The notes: generated by a model from the sequence alone, not told the origin. Numbered from the stretch's first letter, positions 10,912 through 22,775 are shown. The stretch is 64,000 nucleotides of DNA from Paracentrotus lividus (GCA_940671915.1 CALNVZ010003430.1:17666837-17730836), one strand, 5' to 3'. Numbers and translations are program-made.

Positions 10912-11229
10912 AAAAAAAAAAAAAAAAAACGTTTTTTGTTGATTCTCTGCAAACGATTTAAAAACCTACAACACATTGAGAGCGCGTTGCGCGAAAGAAA
11001 AATTTAGATAGAAAGAATAGAACTGAAAACTTAAATATATCTTGCAAGGGACGTTTTTAATTATGGAATGGTGAAAAAATACGGAAACAAAGACAATGCC
11101 CCCCCTAGATACATCGCTGATTGAATGAATCGTTACTTTATATTTCCAAACCCAAAGAGACAGGTACAAACATTAAAAAAACATACACTACCGTATCTCC
11201 CCCAACACACCAAATATTAACAGATCTGG
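10912..11229. other. Non-coding stretch after the gap
   Basis: It starts with a poly-A run directly after the N block. No gene or structured repeat is recognised. Confidence 0.5.
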
Positions 11230-11473
11230 GGGGGGGGGGGGTGTAACACAAAGACTTACGATTGATTAAAAGTTACGATTGATTTTTTCTCGGTAGCCTC
11301 ATCATGGACAGGATGCTCCAAAGTTGATCATCTTAATCCTAACCCTAGCCCTAACCCTTCTCTTAATCATATCCAAATCCTAATCCATGACTGTACCTGA
11401 TTTTCAAATGAGGTTACCAAGAAAAAATCATTCGTAACTTTTGATCAATCGTAAGTCTTTGTGTTACATCCCA
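11230..11473. mobile_element. Short MITE with telomere-like loop
   Basis: Inverted arms of about 54 bp: TGTAACACAAAGACTTACGA at 11242 is mirrored by the sequence ending TAAGTCTTTGTGTTACATCC at about 11472. Arms continue to TTTTTTCTCGGTA and TACCAAGAAAAAA. The loop holds CCTAACCCTAGCCCTAACCC. A G-run of about 13 sits just outside or within the left end. Confidence 0.7.
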
Positions 11474-12336
11474 CTGTTCATATTTCAAAGGCGTGCTCCT
11501 TTCCCCTCTGTATATTATACCAATATCAGAACCAGAACAAAACATTTTGTTTAATACTGAAGTAGCTTTATTTGACTTGGGGCATGAAATTACGATGAAA
11601 TTTGGCATGCACCTTAGATATTACGCAAAAGGATAGAGCTCACAATTATATCTTTAAACAGGGAATTGTTTGTTTGATTTGTTTAGTTTATGAAATTATT
11701 ATAATCGATACAAATTATATTCAAACGTTACATTTTTCTTATTACAGAATACAAATATAAAGCTTTAACCTTACGAAAAGAACCCCCAGCTAACCCCACA
11801 TTGGACATTATCAGATAAAACATTATCCATCTCTATATCTATTCCTCTTCCACTGTCTGGTGAATTTCTTCTTTTGTTTTTTGTTTTTTGTTTTTTGTTT
11901 GTTTTAATTCTTCACTATTTCCTTGCTTAGGACTTGTGATACTCTAGGTACTTGTATCCAGTGTCATTACAGTTCAAGACCCCATAACAGAGAGTGACTA
12001 CGTCAAGTCCAATACAAAACATGAAGCTCACATCGCCCATCAAGAACATAGTTATCTTCATCGTCAGCCACGGAAAGGCTCACTTCAGAGGCGGCGAAAC
12101 CGGGGGGGGGGGGCCGGGGGGCAGGAGGGCGCTGTGACCCCACTTTATCATCCGCCTTAAAAGTGCTCTTTTCTTAGCTAATAAAATGTCATTTTTGTAA
12201 TAAAAAGGGGCATTTTTAATACTAAAATGTGCCCCATGTTACCCCATGTATGTCTTTTAAAACGCCAATTTTTCGACTCGCGCTTCACGCTCGGTGATGT
12301 TAAATAGGGTATATAATGCAAAATTAACTCAATTTT

Positions 12337-12378
<42 letters not shown>

Positions 12379-12925
12379 CGCTCTTCGCGCTTGCAATAAT
12401 TTTGTTTAACATCAAAAGCCATTATTCTTAAAAAGCATAAATTTAAAGGCAAATTTTCTGTGCAACCCCTTCATAACCGAACACTTTTCTCTTTAAGTCT
12501 CTGATCTCAAGTGCTTTTTGTTTTTTTAGAAAAATTTCCCCACGATTTGGTCAAGACGGTTCACGTCTCTGAACAAAATAAAACACTTTTCTTGGTGTTA
12601 ATTTGGAATTCTAATTAGACATAAATAACTTTAAACTGAACATGGATCACTCAATGACTACACTTAAACTTAATGATAGTGATGATGATTGTGATGTCAT
12701 TCTGAAGTTGATAAGGGTTCGCTTCCAACAAAATTGTACAGTGGAGACCCTATAAATTTGAAGGAACTAAATATATCAAATACTGTTCTGCAGGTCCAAC
12801 AACCATTGGAGAAAAGGAGAAGAACAACTATAGCTCAGATAGAAACTGTGATTAGATCAAAGAACCTGGTGAGATAGGGTTACATAAGTTACTTCGAAGT
12901 TGCAATTATAATTTACACCTCACAA
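11474..12925. other. Non-coding stretch with poly-A and CGCGCTTCGCGC-type motifs
   Basis: No gene is recognised. 12341-12375 is an uninterrupted A run of 35. It is flanked by CGACTCGCGCTTCACGCTCG (about 12276) and GTTCGCTCTTCGCGCTTGC (about 12377), relatives of the motif repeated at 28.4-29.2 kb and 36.7-38.5 kb. Around 12101-12120 is a G-rich run. Confidence 0.6.
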
Positions 12926-13689
12926 TACAGGGCGTCCCGAAAAGAACTATACACTTTTGAAATGGCTGCCAAATGAAAAATATTTGATTTTAGGTAATGA
13001 AATTTATAATGTATGGAAAGCTTCATTATCCCAATTTCATATGACAACCAAAAAGTCCGAAAAAAGTCATGCATGAATGGAGGCAGCGTTCACTTTTGTA
13101 AAGGGTATGGAATTAGGGTGCGCAGGAATTGCCCTAACCACAGTTGTATGAAGGAAAGTTATTTGATAGCTTATGGAATTGAAGACGATCAGAAATTACT
13201 TGATCAATTATGATGAGTTGGGGTTGCTAAGTGAATTTGTGGAATTGGGGATTACAATTTCATGTATGAGTAACAGGAATATGTATTTAATGTATGGAAG
13301 CTCATTATCCCAAATTTCATATGACACCAAAAAGTCACGAAAATAAGTCAGCAAGAATGAGCAGCGTTCACTTTGTAAAGGGTATGGAAATTAGGTGGCC
13401 AGGAATTGCCCTACCGAAGTTGGTATGAGGAAAGTTATTTGAAGCTTATGGAATTGGAGGATCGATATGCAGAATACTGATCCAATTATGATGAAGTTGG
13501 GGTTTGCTAAGTGAAATTTGTGGAATTGGGGATACACTTTCCATGCATGATGAACAGGAATATTGTATTTCCTATTGTTGCATTTTGAAACTGTCCAAGG
13601 TATATTTAAAGTGAGGTCCTCAGTGGTGTGTTTAATCTCTCTCTTCCTTCTTTTTTTTCTCTCCTTCCTCTTTCCTCTCTCCTCTCTCA

Positions 13690-13722
<33 letters not shown>

Positions 13723-14872
13723 CAGCTCCTTTTTTAGGGGTTCTTCATCCCTCTCTCCCCTTTTCTCTCTCCCGCTCCCTCCCTCTCTATCTTTCTCCTC
13801 TCTTTTGCATGGGTGTGTTTTAAACATTCATATTCATTGGGTTCTACTCCAAATATTCTGAACAAACCTTCTGATCCCCGTCTACTCACATTATCCAATT
13901 GGATGTTGAGACAAAATCTATCAAATTTATCAATCAATCAGTCACATAAATCTAGACAATCAACACCCAGCTACAACATTTAAATCAACAGTGTACCAGT
14001 CTCAAATTTTCAACTTAATCAATCAGCATTACATCATCTTCATAGTTATTTCAATCACCAATGTCCCAATAAATCATCAACTTAATTGATCAACAACCAA
14101 AACTATCCAGTCATTTTATAGCAATTGGACTTTTGTAAAGGAATATGTACAGTGAAACACAAATTGTGAAATTACACATGTCAGTCCTTTATTTTCAGTT
14201 GAATTTGTTCTTTCTGATTTTAACACTTGTTTCATCCATCCTGTAACAAAAACAAAAGAGGGGAAAAAAATAAAAAAAAAATCTGTACGGTTCAATGCCA
14301 ACGTGTCTCCTCCTCTTTCGATGGCACAACCTGTTTTGTTGAAGAAAAAAAATGCCACTGATGTTGGACATCAGACAACATAAGACATGAAAACGATCAT
14401 CAAAAGGGATCAAAATCTTACCCTACCACTCACTTGTTCTGCACCCATCCTGACTACCACTAACACCACACTGAAGACAACTTGAAGGCTACAATGCTAA
14501 TAAATAGGAAATACATATTCCTGTTCACTCATGCATGAAATCATATCCCCCCAATTCTATCTACAATTTCTCTTAGAAACCCCAACTCATCATAATTGAT
14601 CAGTAATTCTGCATATCATCCTCATTCCATAAGCTCCAAATGATTTCCTCATACAAATTGGTAGGGCAATTCTGCGCACCCTAATTTCCATACCCTTTAC
14701 AAAAGTGAACGCGTGCTCATTCATGCATGACTTTTTTCGGACTTTTTGTGTCAGTATGAAAGTTGGGAATAATGAGCTTTCCATACATGTAAATTTTGTT
14801 ACAAAATCAAATATTTTTTCATTTGGCAGCCATTTCAAAAAGTGTATATGGTTCTTTTCGGGACGCCCTGTA
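12926..14872. mobile_element. Mariner-type inverted-repeat element with internally duplicated arm
   Basis: The left end TACAGGGCGTCCCGAAAAG is mirrored by CTTTTCGGGACGCCCTGTA at the right, with TA on both flanks. ACAGGG(C/T)GTCCC ends are characteristic of mariner-like elements. Long arms of about 350 bp pair (12926-13280 with about 14490-14872). The left arm's inner part is present a second time at 13283-13570 with many small indels. The centre holds a pyrimidine tract and otherwise unrecognised sequence; no transposase is visible. Confidence 0.75.
13625..13805. repeat. Pyrimidine-rich (CT)n tract
   Basis: Mostly C and T with CTCTCT runs, for example 13684-13723. Open frames across it are low-complexity serine/leucine/proline strings and not genes. 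Confidence 0.9.
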
Positions 14873-16851
14873 TATAGGATATATCATACAAGACTAATTG
14901 CAAATTACATTCTTCCTTTGAAATGGATGGTGTTCGGAAAATAGACGATGTCTTCCAGTCAAATGTCAGCAATCCGGCACCAAGTATGATGTCATGCATT
15001 GCTAGTACTCCAACAAAAATTTGCCACCAGTATTCTTATTAATATCGAGACGGCAGCCCGACAAGAAGGATTTTATAGTTACAGCAAATGATATTCACTG
15101 GTGGTCTTGTAGACTTTCCCTGTAATCATATTACAAAAAATGTGTTTTTCCTTTTCCATTGGATTTATTTCATAAAAAAAAAAATATATGACTCCGAAAT
15201 TGTACATGTTGTATACCAACAATTCTTTAGATTAGACTAAGGTTGCGTTATGTGTCAAGTGTGAACAAAAATATCACAGCGCCATTTGTTTTTATTTCAA
15301 GCAGACGATTAGTGCAAATCAAGTTGTAAAAAAAAATAAATCAAAACGCACTGTTTGAGTAAACTCCCTCTTGTAAAAGTATGAAATTTCTAAATTTCTC
15401 TTAATTTTAGATCATACATGCATTTATAGTGATCTGAAGTTGATATTTAAAAGCATGTTTGGAAAATTTATAAAAATGGGTTTGTCGCCCTCTGTTGTCG
15501 AAGTAACATATACATCTGTTAAAATACTAAATTGGGGTATATTTTTACCTTTAAAAGTCTATAATAGGCTTGAATAGCCATTTAAATGGTATGTGACATT
15601 TATTTCTCATTCATTCCAATGTTTAATACCATTTTTACCCATTAATTTTGACATTCTAGCCCAAAAGGAAATAAAAACGCCATATTTTTCTGAATTTTAT
15701 TCATCCGCCCTTCATTTTCCCCAGTTCTTGTGCAATTCGAGACCCTTAAATGGTAAAGGAAGTAAATATTCATGATGCAGTACTATTTAGTGTGAATTCC
15801 TTTGACATTTTTGACTACTTGCCACCCAAATTGGAGAAAAATTTGCGAATTAGGTAGGAAAACACAAAATTTACACATTGGGCCAAAATGCAGCCCCTAA
15901 AAGGCCCAATACGAAGTGAAGGCGGGGTCTGAAAATTTGACCCCCTCCATTTTTGGTTTGGTGGGACCCTTTAGAAGCCAAAACAATCTGAAAATTAAAT
16001 TTGGCAGCTTAGTCCTACGGAATAACATAACATACCCCACTAGGGGGGGGGGGGGGCTGAATGAAACAAGTCATTTTTTGCTTCGTTTTGGTTCGTGTAG
16101 GTACGTGGGTGCGTGTGTGTGTGTGTGACTGCATATTATTATAGCCAAAAGTGAGATATTGATTGTCAGTTATGCAGTCATGGGTGCCGAAATGAAAAAA
16201 AAAAAATTGATAACAATAATATGGAAATGATAATAGTAATGATAATTGAAAAAAAAACATGACTACCAGCTCAATTACACCCAACGCCCAGCCACGCCCG
16301 AAGAGAAATCTGAATGTTTTATTTGCGTTTATTGTTAATGACAATACCAATCAACATGATCAAAGACACTCATATACGCTGGATTATTATTATTATTTTC
16401 AAACATATTTTGAGAAATTATATTTTTTTTCATCGAGTAATTCTTATCCGATTCAAATTTATGTTGACCCTTTCCATATATATTTTAGTAATATCAGTAA
16501 ACCTATTTATATGTATATTTAACCATTTTTACACACAGAATTATGCACTTGCAACCTTTGACATAAATAAATTCGCCTAGAAATTTTAAAACTTTTTGGC
16601 GCATTATTTTCAATGGAAAATCGCGGCTTATCGAAAGGAATGTGGTTTAAACCAAAAACAATCGCTTCATGCACCAATGCAAGATAAAAAGAATTCCTGT
16701 ATTTCGACTCCATTCATTTCAGAAGTTCCCAGCATTCCAATATATACCCTTTGTCCGGAAGACACATAGCAAAAGAAAACGCCTCACGTCGAAAGGCTGG
16801 TCTACTGAATCAAATTTGATTACAATCTCTCTATATACGATAATCTCTAAA
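14873..16851. other. Non-coding stretch
   Basis: No gene is recognised. It is AT-rich with short homopolymers, a G-run at about 16044-16056 and a short (GT)n at about 16112-16128. Confidence 0.5.
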
Positions 16852-17215
16852 TTCGCCTCGTTCGCAAACGTTCGCAACTCAGTGAGATACCCCCTTTATT
16901 CGTTAAGAAGCTGTTTTTCTCATAACTTTGGACAAGATATATTGATGGCAATATGTTATTGCATCTATGTATTTTAATAAAACGAGATTCATAGTGACAT
17001 TGCAAAAGAAAAGTGAAATTTTTCATGAAATTCAACATTCATGAATATCTTTTTTTCTATACTGAAAACCACTTAAAATCTTTGTTTTTTTTTATTTCTA
17101 GATGGGGTGCTGATTTTAAAATATATGTATAAATGCAATAGCATATTACCATCAATATATATTGGCCAAAGTTATGAGGTAAACAGTTTCTTAACAAATA
17201 AAGTGAAAATTTATC
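16852..17215. repeat. Foldback repeat
   Basis: Arms at about 16890-16980 and 17105-17215 are inverted copies. CTCATAACTTTGG(A)C, ATATATTGATGGCAATA and TTATTGCAT on the left pair with the mirrored forms on the right. The outer left edge (16852-16890: AATTCGCCTCGTTCGC, then GAGATACCCCCTTTA) is the reverse of the 6787-6830 motif GGGGGTATCTCACTAGTTGC, so a short family end is shared between loci. Confidence 0.6.
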
Positions 17216-17221
17216 ATAAAA

Positions 17222-17430
17222 CCATATAGAAAATGTATGGAAAGTTGTGCCCCTGTGACATCACAGCTTTGTGACAGTGTTGCCAATTTGGTACAGCGAT
17301 CAATTTTTTGTGCATCGTAAAGATACTCATAACTTTCTTATTATTAGTCCGATTTTCTTCAAACTTTTTTTATTCTGTTTTTCTAATTTTTCTGCTTTTT
17401 ATAAAAGCAACTTATTTTGGGGTCCAGAGC
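17222..17430 (-). repeat. Dispersed repeat, inverted relative to 5560-5775
   Basis: It contains GTGACATCACAGC, TGCATCGTAAAGATACTCAT, TCCGATTTTCTTCAAACTTT and TCCAGAGCTTCCCTTTAA. All appear in reverse order on the other strand at 5560-5775. No coding potential. Confidence 0.75.
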
Positions 17431-17525
17431 TTCCCTTTAAAAGAACACCTCAGTGTGGTATTGATTCTAATTAAAGTCTTGGTCGTAAGAACTTGGGCGA
17501 TCGTTAGAACGTATAAAAAACCTCG

Positions 17526-17733
17526 TAAAGGGCCTGTCCCACAGGCAGCGATCGTTGTGGCGACAACCTGAGAATGTCATAATTATAAGGAGTTCGGCTT
17601 TAAAATGACGATTATAAACCTACACTACGACTCTATATAAGCTAGGCTACAACAACAACTTGCTACCACACTCACAATCGCAAGATCGCCAGTTGTCGCA
17701 ACAACATTCGCCTCCAGTGGGACAGGCCCTTTA
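17526..17733. mobile_element. Short MITE (AAGGGCCTGTCCCAC ends)
   Basis: AAGGGCCTGTCCCAC at 17528 is mirrored by GTGGGACAGGCCCTT at 17717-17731, bordered by TA on both sides. The next segment, GCGATCGTTGTGGCGACAAC, is roughly mirrored by TTGTCGCAACAAC at the right. It is too short for a transposase. Confidence 0.75.
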
Positions 17734-18594
17734 GAAAGTAAGCTCCATTCCGAAAATCCAGAGATTCGCTCCACCATTTTGTGACTATAGCTTTAGTTGT
17801 TTCCATATCTTAGACTGGCATCATGATATTACGATCATCGTTCATCATTGAAGAAGACCTACTTTGAGGTTGTATATGAGGAAGTCATACTCAAGCATAT
17901 CCTTTGGAGAGACATAATGGATGCTGATGAGCGAATCCGAACAACAGTTCTTGCCCTGATTGGAAAAAGAAAGAAAGACAAAAAGGAAGATAAGATTTCA
18001 TTTTCATTTCATTTATTCAAACCAACATGACATGACAATGATGACATAATCGTAATAATAAAGATAATCATAATACATTACTAAACAAAGTATCAACTTG
18101 AATACAGACATGAAATTGTATGATTTTAGGACCTCTTTAAAAGACAAGCTTATGGGCGGGGCCCTAAAAGTTCAACATTAACAAATTATGAATGGAAATG
18201 TTAAGCTACACCAGGTTCGGGACCAGGTTCAAATCTCAGTCGGGTCTTTCGGATGGTGAAGTTAAAGATTGGTCCCAGATCCAACTGCAACAAGCCTTCA
18301 AATATTTTTATTTACTAAAAAAAGTTTGAAAGATAATATATCACAATGCAAAATTTATTGAAAGGTAAGAGAATAAAAAGCTATTATCCTTAAGATTACG
18401 AACGAGAGTAAAAAGACTTTCATTTAATTACATTTATTTTCCATTTAAAAAAACATAATACATGTATAATGCATTATTAATACAAACGTTATTACTGCGG
18501 ATTTGACGTTTTAAAGAATAAAATGGAGGAAGATACCCTGAGGAAGCGAAAGCTTATAAAAGAAGCAGAAATATATACAATAGTGGCCACATAC
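17734..18594. other. Non-coding stretch downstream of the galactosyltransferase exon
   Basis: No exon is recognised, including the expected last exon of the galactosyltransferase. About 18200-18290 (GACCAGGTTCAAATCTCAGT, then GGGTCTTTCGGATGGTG) resembles a decayed tRNA-derived SINE: a B-box-like GGTTCAAATCT followed by a body. Confidence 0.5.
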
Positions 18595-20344
18595 CCTGGT
18601 AATGTTGTATTTTGAGTAGCGATGTAGCCATTCAAGAGGTGGGGTATCGTAATGCAGGAAGTACTCGATATTCGTCGGAAAGAACCGAAATCGTCCCAAT
18701 CGATCGCGCGAATCTCCTGCCCGAACACCAAGACTTTCCATGCATTTACCCAAGTTCTTATCTCCAGGTCTTTTTGAAAGGTTGCTTGGACACTTGCCCG
18801 ACGTATCATTTAGTCCTCCTTCCACAAATCTCCTCAGAGCCTCTTTACTTAGCACAAAACCAGCTCCTCCGCTCATGTATTCCCTATCCTTCGGGTTGAA
18901 GTTGAATCCGAATCGGACTGGTTCAGAGGCGTCTTGCGTTGCCAGAAATGCCATCAGATTCTCAACGATGACGTATGTGTCGTCATCAGCTTTAAAGAAC
19001 CAATCAGCGTCGTTGAAATGATGTCTGTAGATGTACTCTAAAGACATCCGGGTTTTGTTCCACAGGTATTTCCTGCCTTCCTTTACGTTGTGCCCGATGA
19101 CTGTGCCTGGGAAAGATGGGTTCTTCTGAGAACTCATGTAAAGTGTCTGAGGACATCGTTTGCCCCATGTCCTGGCAATCATCCGTGCTTTATATTCCAG
19201 GTTGTCAGGACAGGTCATCACCCAACACAACAGCCGAACCTTCATGCCCGAAGTGTCTCGTTTGGAAACATCTGAAAGTGATCGTTATTATCCTTTTCAA
19301 TTAATATGTCATTAGGTCAATACAATGATATATCTTAAAGATTGGATGATTGCCCCCAAACTCATGAATCAACATTAAATTTTATGGATTTTATCGGAAA
19401 TTATAGCACAAAGCAACCGTCCCACAAGTCCAAATGTTGATCCTTAGTAATGTTGAGAAAGGGGAGATCCTAATAATAAAAAAACTGTTAATTTTATGTT
19501 TTCCTACTGTATGTATCTCAGCATCACCTTTCTTTAGCTGATTCGTATCTTTACATACAAATAATGATAATATATAGCATTATAATACGCCGACTGCCTA
19601 GTTACCTATTCAGTGACGCAGCTTATATAGTATCATCAAGCCCTAATCTGCCACAGCCATTGCCGCCCTGAAGCATTTAACCTCAACTGGGTCGAGTGTG
19701 GCAAACTTGTAGATTAATGTCTTGCCAACAGACTTTCAGTCGAATGGACGAGATTCGAACCGCGTACCTTGTGATCGTCAATCCGCTGGCTTATCTCTTC
19801 GACCACCACTACCTATACATAATTTGCATCTTTTGAAAGTCATATAAACTTAATTTTGCTTATTACAATGTTTCTTTTTGTTTTCTTTTTTTAAATGTTA
19901 CTTTAAGTATATTTTTTAATGCAATGATGGAGCTAGCCTCGATAAGCCTTTGGCTTTTGCTGGCTCCTCCACTCTATATTTAATTTATTGTATTCCTTAG
20001 TAGTATTTCTTCATAGTCATCAATATGTTTTTAATTTATGTTCTCATGTATTTATGTATGTATTTATGGATCACGTGTATAATGTTTATACCGTGTATCG
20101 TTTTTATGAGTGGAATAAACTTGAACTTGAACTTGAACTTACCAATTAAAGGGTTCTCTCCAGATTTCACTGTCCGTTTGGATTCAGCTCCGAGGAACGA
20201 ATCGCTGTCTTTTGCTAGGGAGCCATGTTTTAGTGTTTCTCGGTGTGAGGTGACGTAGTATGAGATTTCGGCTATCATGGCAATGAGAATCCACAGGAGC
20301 ACAAGACACAGGAAATAATGAACAATTCTGCGGGATGAAATCAT
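18595..20344 (-). CDS. C1GALT1: Core-1 beta-1,3-galactosyltransferase (two exons, C-terminus not found)
   Basis: Exons at 20344-20143 and 19271-18595. The first exon starts MISSRRIVHYF, a short cytoplasmic tail, followed by one hydrophobic signal-anchor segment (about residues 12-33), as expected for a type II Golgi enzyme. It ends at donor G|GTAAGT; the acceptor TTTCAG|ATG completes a split Asp codon and keeps frame. The second exon is glycosyltransferase family 31: LLCWVMTCP, ARTWGKRC, the metal-binding KADDDTYV, YMSGGAGFVLSKEAL and RAGDSRD, all hallmarks of the T-synthase family that adds galactose to O-linked GalNAc. The exon ends in phase 0 at AGG|GTATGT after HRYSKYNITR. 293 residues are seen; the family's cysteine-rich C-terminal part (roughly 60-70 residues) is absent. 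Without that exon the frame would read on to a stop at 18511-18513. The enzyme class is clear; the exact paralogue is not. Confidence 0.85.
19640..19815 (-). repeat. tRNA-derived SINE in the galactosyltransferase intron
   Basis: On the minus strand GGTGGTCGAAGAGATAAGCC is followed by CGCGGTTCGAATCTCGTCC, giving A-box-like and B-box elements at tRNA spacing. A non-tRNA body follows (GGCAAGACATTAATCTAC, TTTGCCACACTCGACCC). This is the layout of a SINE. Confidence 0.6.
19925..20140 (+). mobile_element. Retroposon 3' end with (TTGAAC)n tail
   Basis: It contains GATGGAGCTAGCCTCGATAA, then CTGGCTCCTCCACTC, and ends AATAAACTTGAACTTGAACT followed by TGAACTT up to 20140. A hexamer-repeat tail after AATAAA-like sequence is typical of a truncated non-LTR retroposon. 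The tail ends exactly at the splice donor of the galactosyltransferase first exon (GT at 20142-20141 on the minus strand). Confidence 0.65.
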
Positions 20345-21100
20345 GTTGCTTGTTACTTTGTTGTTATCAATATCATACTTTAATATGAATGATCAGAACG
20401 TTACTGCCATCAGCTCATTCCATTCACAAAAGTGTCAAAAACATCAATAAATACCATTTCATATCTGTGATACAGAAAAATATGCTAACAAGGTACGTAA
20501 GCGCATCAGAACGTGTATTCAAGGCCTCGCAAACATATAAAACAAATAGATACAACAAAACAAAAGAAGAGTTTAATCATTCATAGAATGCATTTCATCT
20601 TTGCTTATTATTTCATTATTGTGGTACCGATATGTTGAGGTTAATATCAGCCATTCATCATATGCGTCGCTCACATGGCTGGCTTTTCAATTGTCTGTTT
20701 TGTGTGCTTTCACGCCTTTGCCCACTGAACACCCTAAGGCCAATTATGAAATGTCAATCAGTTAGTCTAAAATTCACTAATTTTGTTTTTAGTGACAGTG
20801 TTAAACTATTGTCGATTATAATGGTTATGTTGGATATTCTGCTTTATTATAAGTATAGTTACATCTTTCTGTTATAAATACATTGCTATCGTTAGATCGC
20901 GAAGCTAGGTATGCATTTTGCATTTAAATCTGATATAAAGTTAACTTTTCACACTTTTAACCAAAACGTACACACCCTGGCTGATCCGTCACAATAATAT
21001 TCTATATTTTTTTAATAAAAAATAAGACGAAAAACTTATTTTTGAAAAACTGGTATAGACTCATCGCTCACCCTACACACAAACCATCACACTCCCGTCC
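20345..21100. other. Upstream region of the galactosyltransferase gene
   Basis: No exon, CpG-rich promoter or clear TATA box is recognised. AT-rich throughout. Any 5' untranslated exon could not be located. Confidence 0.4.
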
Positions 21101-21108
21101 ACACACAC

Positions 21109-21167
<59 letters not shown>

Positions 21168-21192
21168 AACACACCCTCACACACGCACACAC
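21101..21192. repeat. (CA)n microsatellite
   Basis: CA dinucleotides with a few interruptions (CACGCA, CAAACA, CACCCT). Confidence 0.95.
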
Positions 21193-21380
21193 CCCCTTTA
21201 TTTCTCTCCAAATCTATAGCTTTCTATAGTCTTATTTCTTTTCCCCTTCCCCTTCTCTCTCACTCGCTCTAAATAGTTTCTTTAACTTTATTACACATAA
21301 GGCTCGATTTTCAGTCTTTCGTTGAGAGAGAGAGAGAGAGAAAGGGGGTTGAAAATCGATGTTATTCAGTTCATGGACTA

Positions 21381-22250
21381 GGGGAGACCGGGGATGGAAG
21401 TTACAAAATTCACATTTTGGGCCAGATAGTTCTAATGAAAGAACTCACGCACTCCATCTTGGGTCTGTAGTTAGCCTATTATGTTTGCTAAAACCTGACA
21501 TGCCTGAGGCATATAAAACTTGAAAACATGTTAACACTAATCAACTACAGCTTAATTAATGAAGACATTTTTTTTGTAACAACCTACCCCGTATTCGGGG
21601 TAGGTTGTTACACCATACGGGGTAAATTGTTACAATATGTAAACAACCGGGGTAAGTTGACTGTGTAAATCTCTTATACCATACTTTTGTTTCAACTTGG
21701 AAAGTTTTTCGGCATCGTTAACAGTAGATCAAGTACAGCTCTAGAATAGACAAAAGTAATAGAAACATAAAAATATTAACACCTGAAAATTGAGACAAAA
21801 TGTAATTTTACATATGTAGTGTAATTGGGGTAAGTTGTTACATCGACATGGGGTAGGTTGTTGTAACAACCTACCCCATGCGTGCTTTTACACAGGCACA
21901 AAATCAACTGTAGCACAGTCATTAGGCAGAATTACAGGGCATGGCTAGGGGGTATATTAGTGACATACGTACTACATTTACAATACCAGACTGTCATCAT
22001 GGGCCTTCAGTTGTAAGAGCTATTACAAATTTTAATTTTTGTCAAAAATTCACTTTGAACTGTAAAAATTGGTTTTTGTTGATTTACTTTTTAATAAAAC
22101 AACGGAGAAACCTCACGACCGGCAGTTCATCACAGCTATGTGTAGGCTGTATATAGCTGCCAGTTAGCACATCCTCTCTTGTTCCAGCTTAGCACATTAA
22201 GAACAGAACTGTAACAACTGACCCGTGTAACTTCCATCCCCGGTCTTCCC
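21381..22250. mobile_element. Inverted-repeat element with GGGGTAGGTTGTTAC motifs
   Basis: The left end GGGGAGACCGGGGATGGAAG is mirrored by CTTCCATCCCCGGTCTTCCC at 22231-22250. Inside, GGGGTA(G/A)GTTGTTAC motifs occur at about 21597, 21621 and 21834-21860. Inverted forms GTAACAACCTACCCC lie at about 21576 and 21866, partly forming perfect hairpins. No transposase is seen. It has the same architecture as 31901-32940 but is not the same sequence. Confidence 0.7.
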
Positions 22251-22605
22251 TTTGTCCTTGTTATGATCAAAACCAAGTGTTCATAATGAACAATATGAGA
22301 AGCGCATGAAATTATCATCAGCAGAGTTTTTATGTATTTAACTAATTATAGATAACATATCAAGTGTTTTTATTTTGAAGAACGAATATAGCCTTTTATT
22401 AAAATTCACAAATTCAAGTATTTATACTCTTCATAACAGCGCCGTAGAAAAAGTAACAACAGCAGCAAAAAACGTCATCCTTTTCACAAAGCTATCTACT
22501 AAAGATGATTACAGTCGGAATTACAGTATATTCTAATACGCCTAAATAGTTTTATTTCAATAACGGTCGGAATTAGGTGGATTCACTTCAGACATATTAG
22601 ATAAA

Positions 22606-22608
<3 letters not shown>
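22251..22608. other. Non-coding stretch
   Basis: AT-rich; nothing recognised. Confidence 0.4.

Positions 22609-22651
<43 letters not shown>
22609..22651. repeat. (TA)n microsatellite
   Basis: An uninterrupted TA run. Confidence 0.95.
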
Positions 22652-22654
<3 letters not shown>

Positions 22655-22698
22655 AATAGTGGTAGAAAAATACGCGTCGTCATTGGATAGATCAGTAC

Positions 22699-22775
22699 CA
22701 CGTGACCTACCTTCAAAAAGTTATATTGTACATATGTACAATATAACTTTCGGTTTTGTAGGGTAAAGCACGTGT
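22699..22775. repeat. Long palindrome
   Basis: 22717-22750 is a perfect 34-bp palindrome centred on CATATG (arm AAAGTTATATTGTACAT). The arms extend imperfectly to CACGTG on both sides (about 22699 and 22770). It could be a MITE remnant or a cruciform-prone hairpin. Confidence 0.8.

Noticed and set aside
16259-16977. Frames of 87-102 codons around 16.3-17.0 kb
   Set aside because: AT-rich chance frames overlapping a foldback repeat on both strands.
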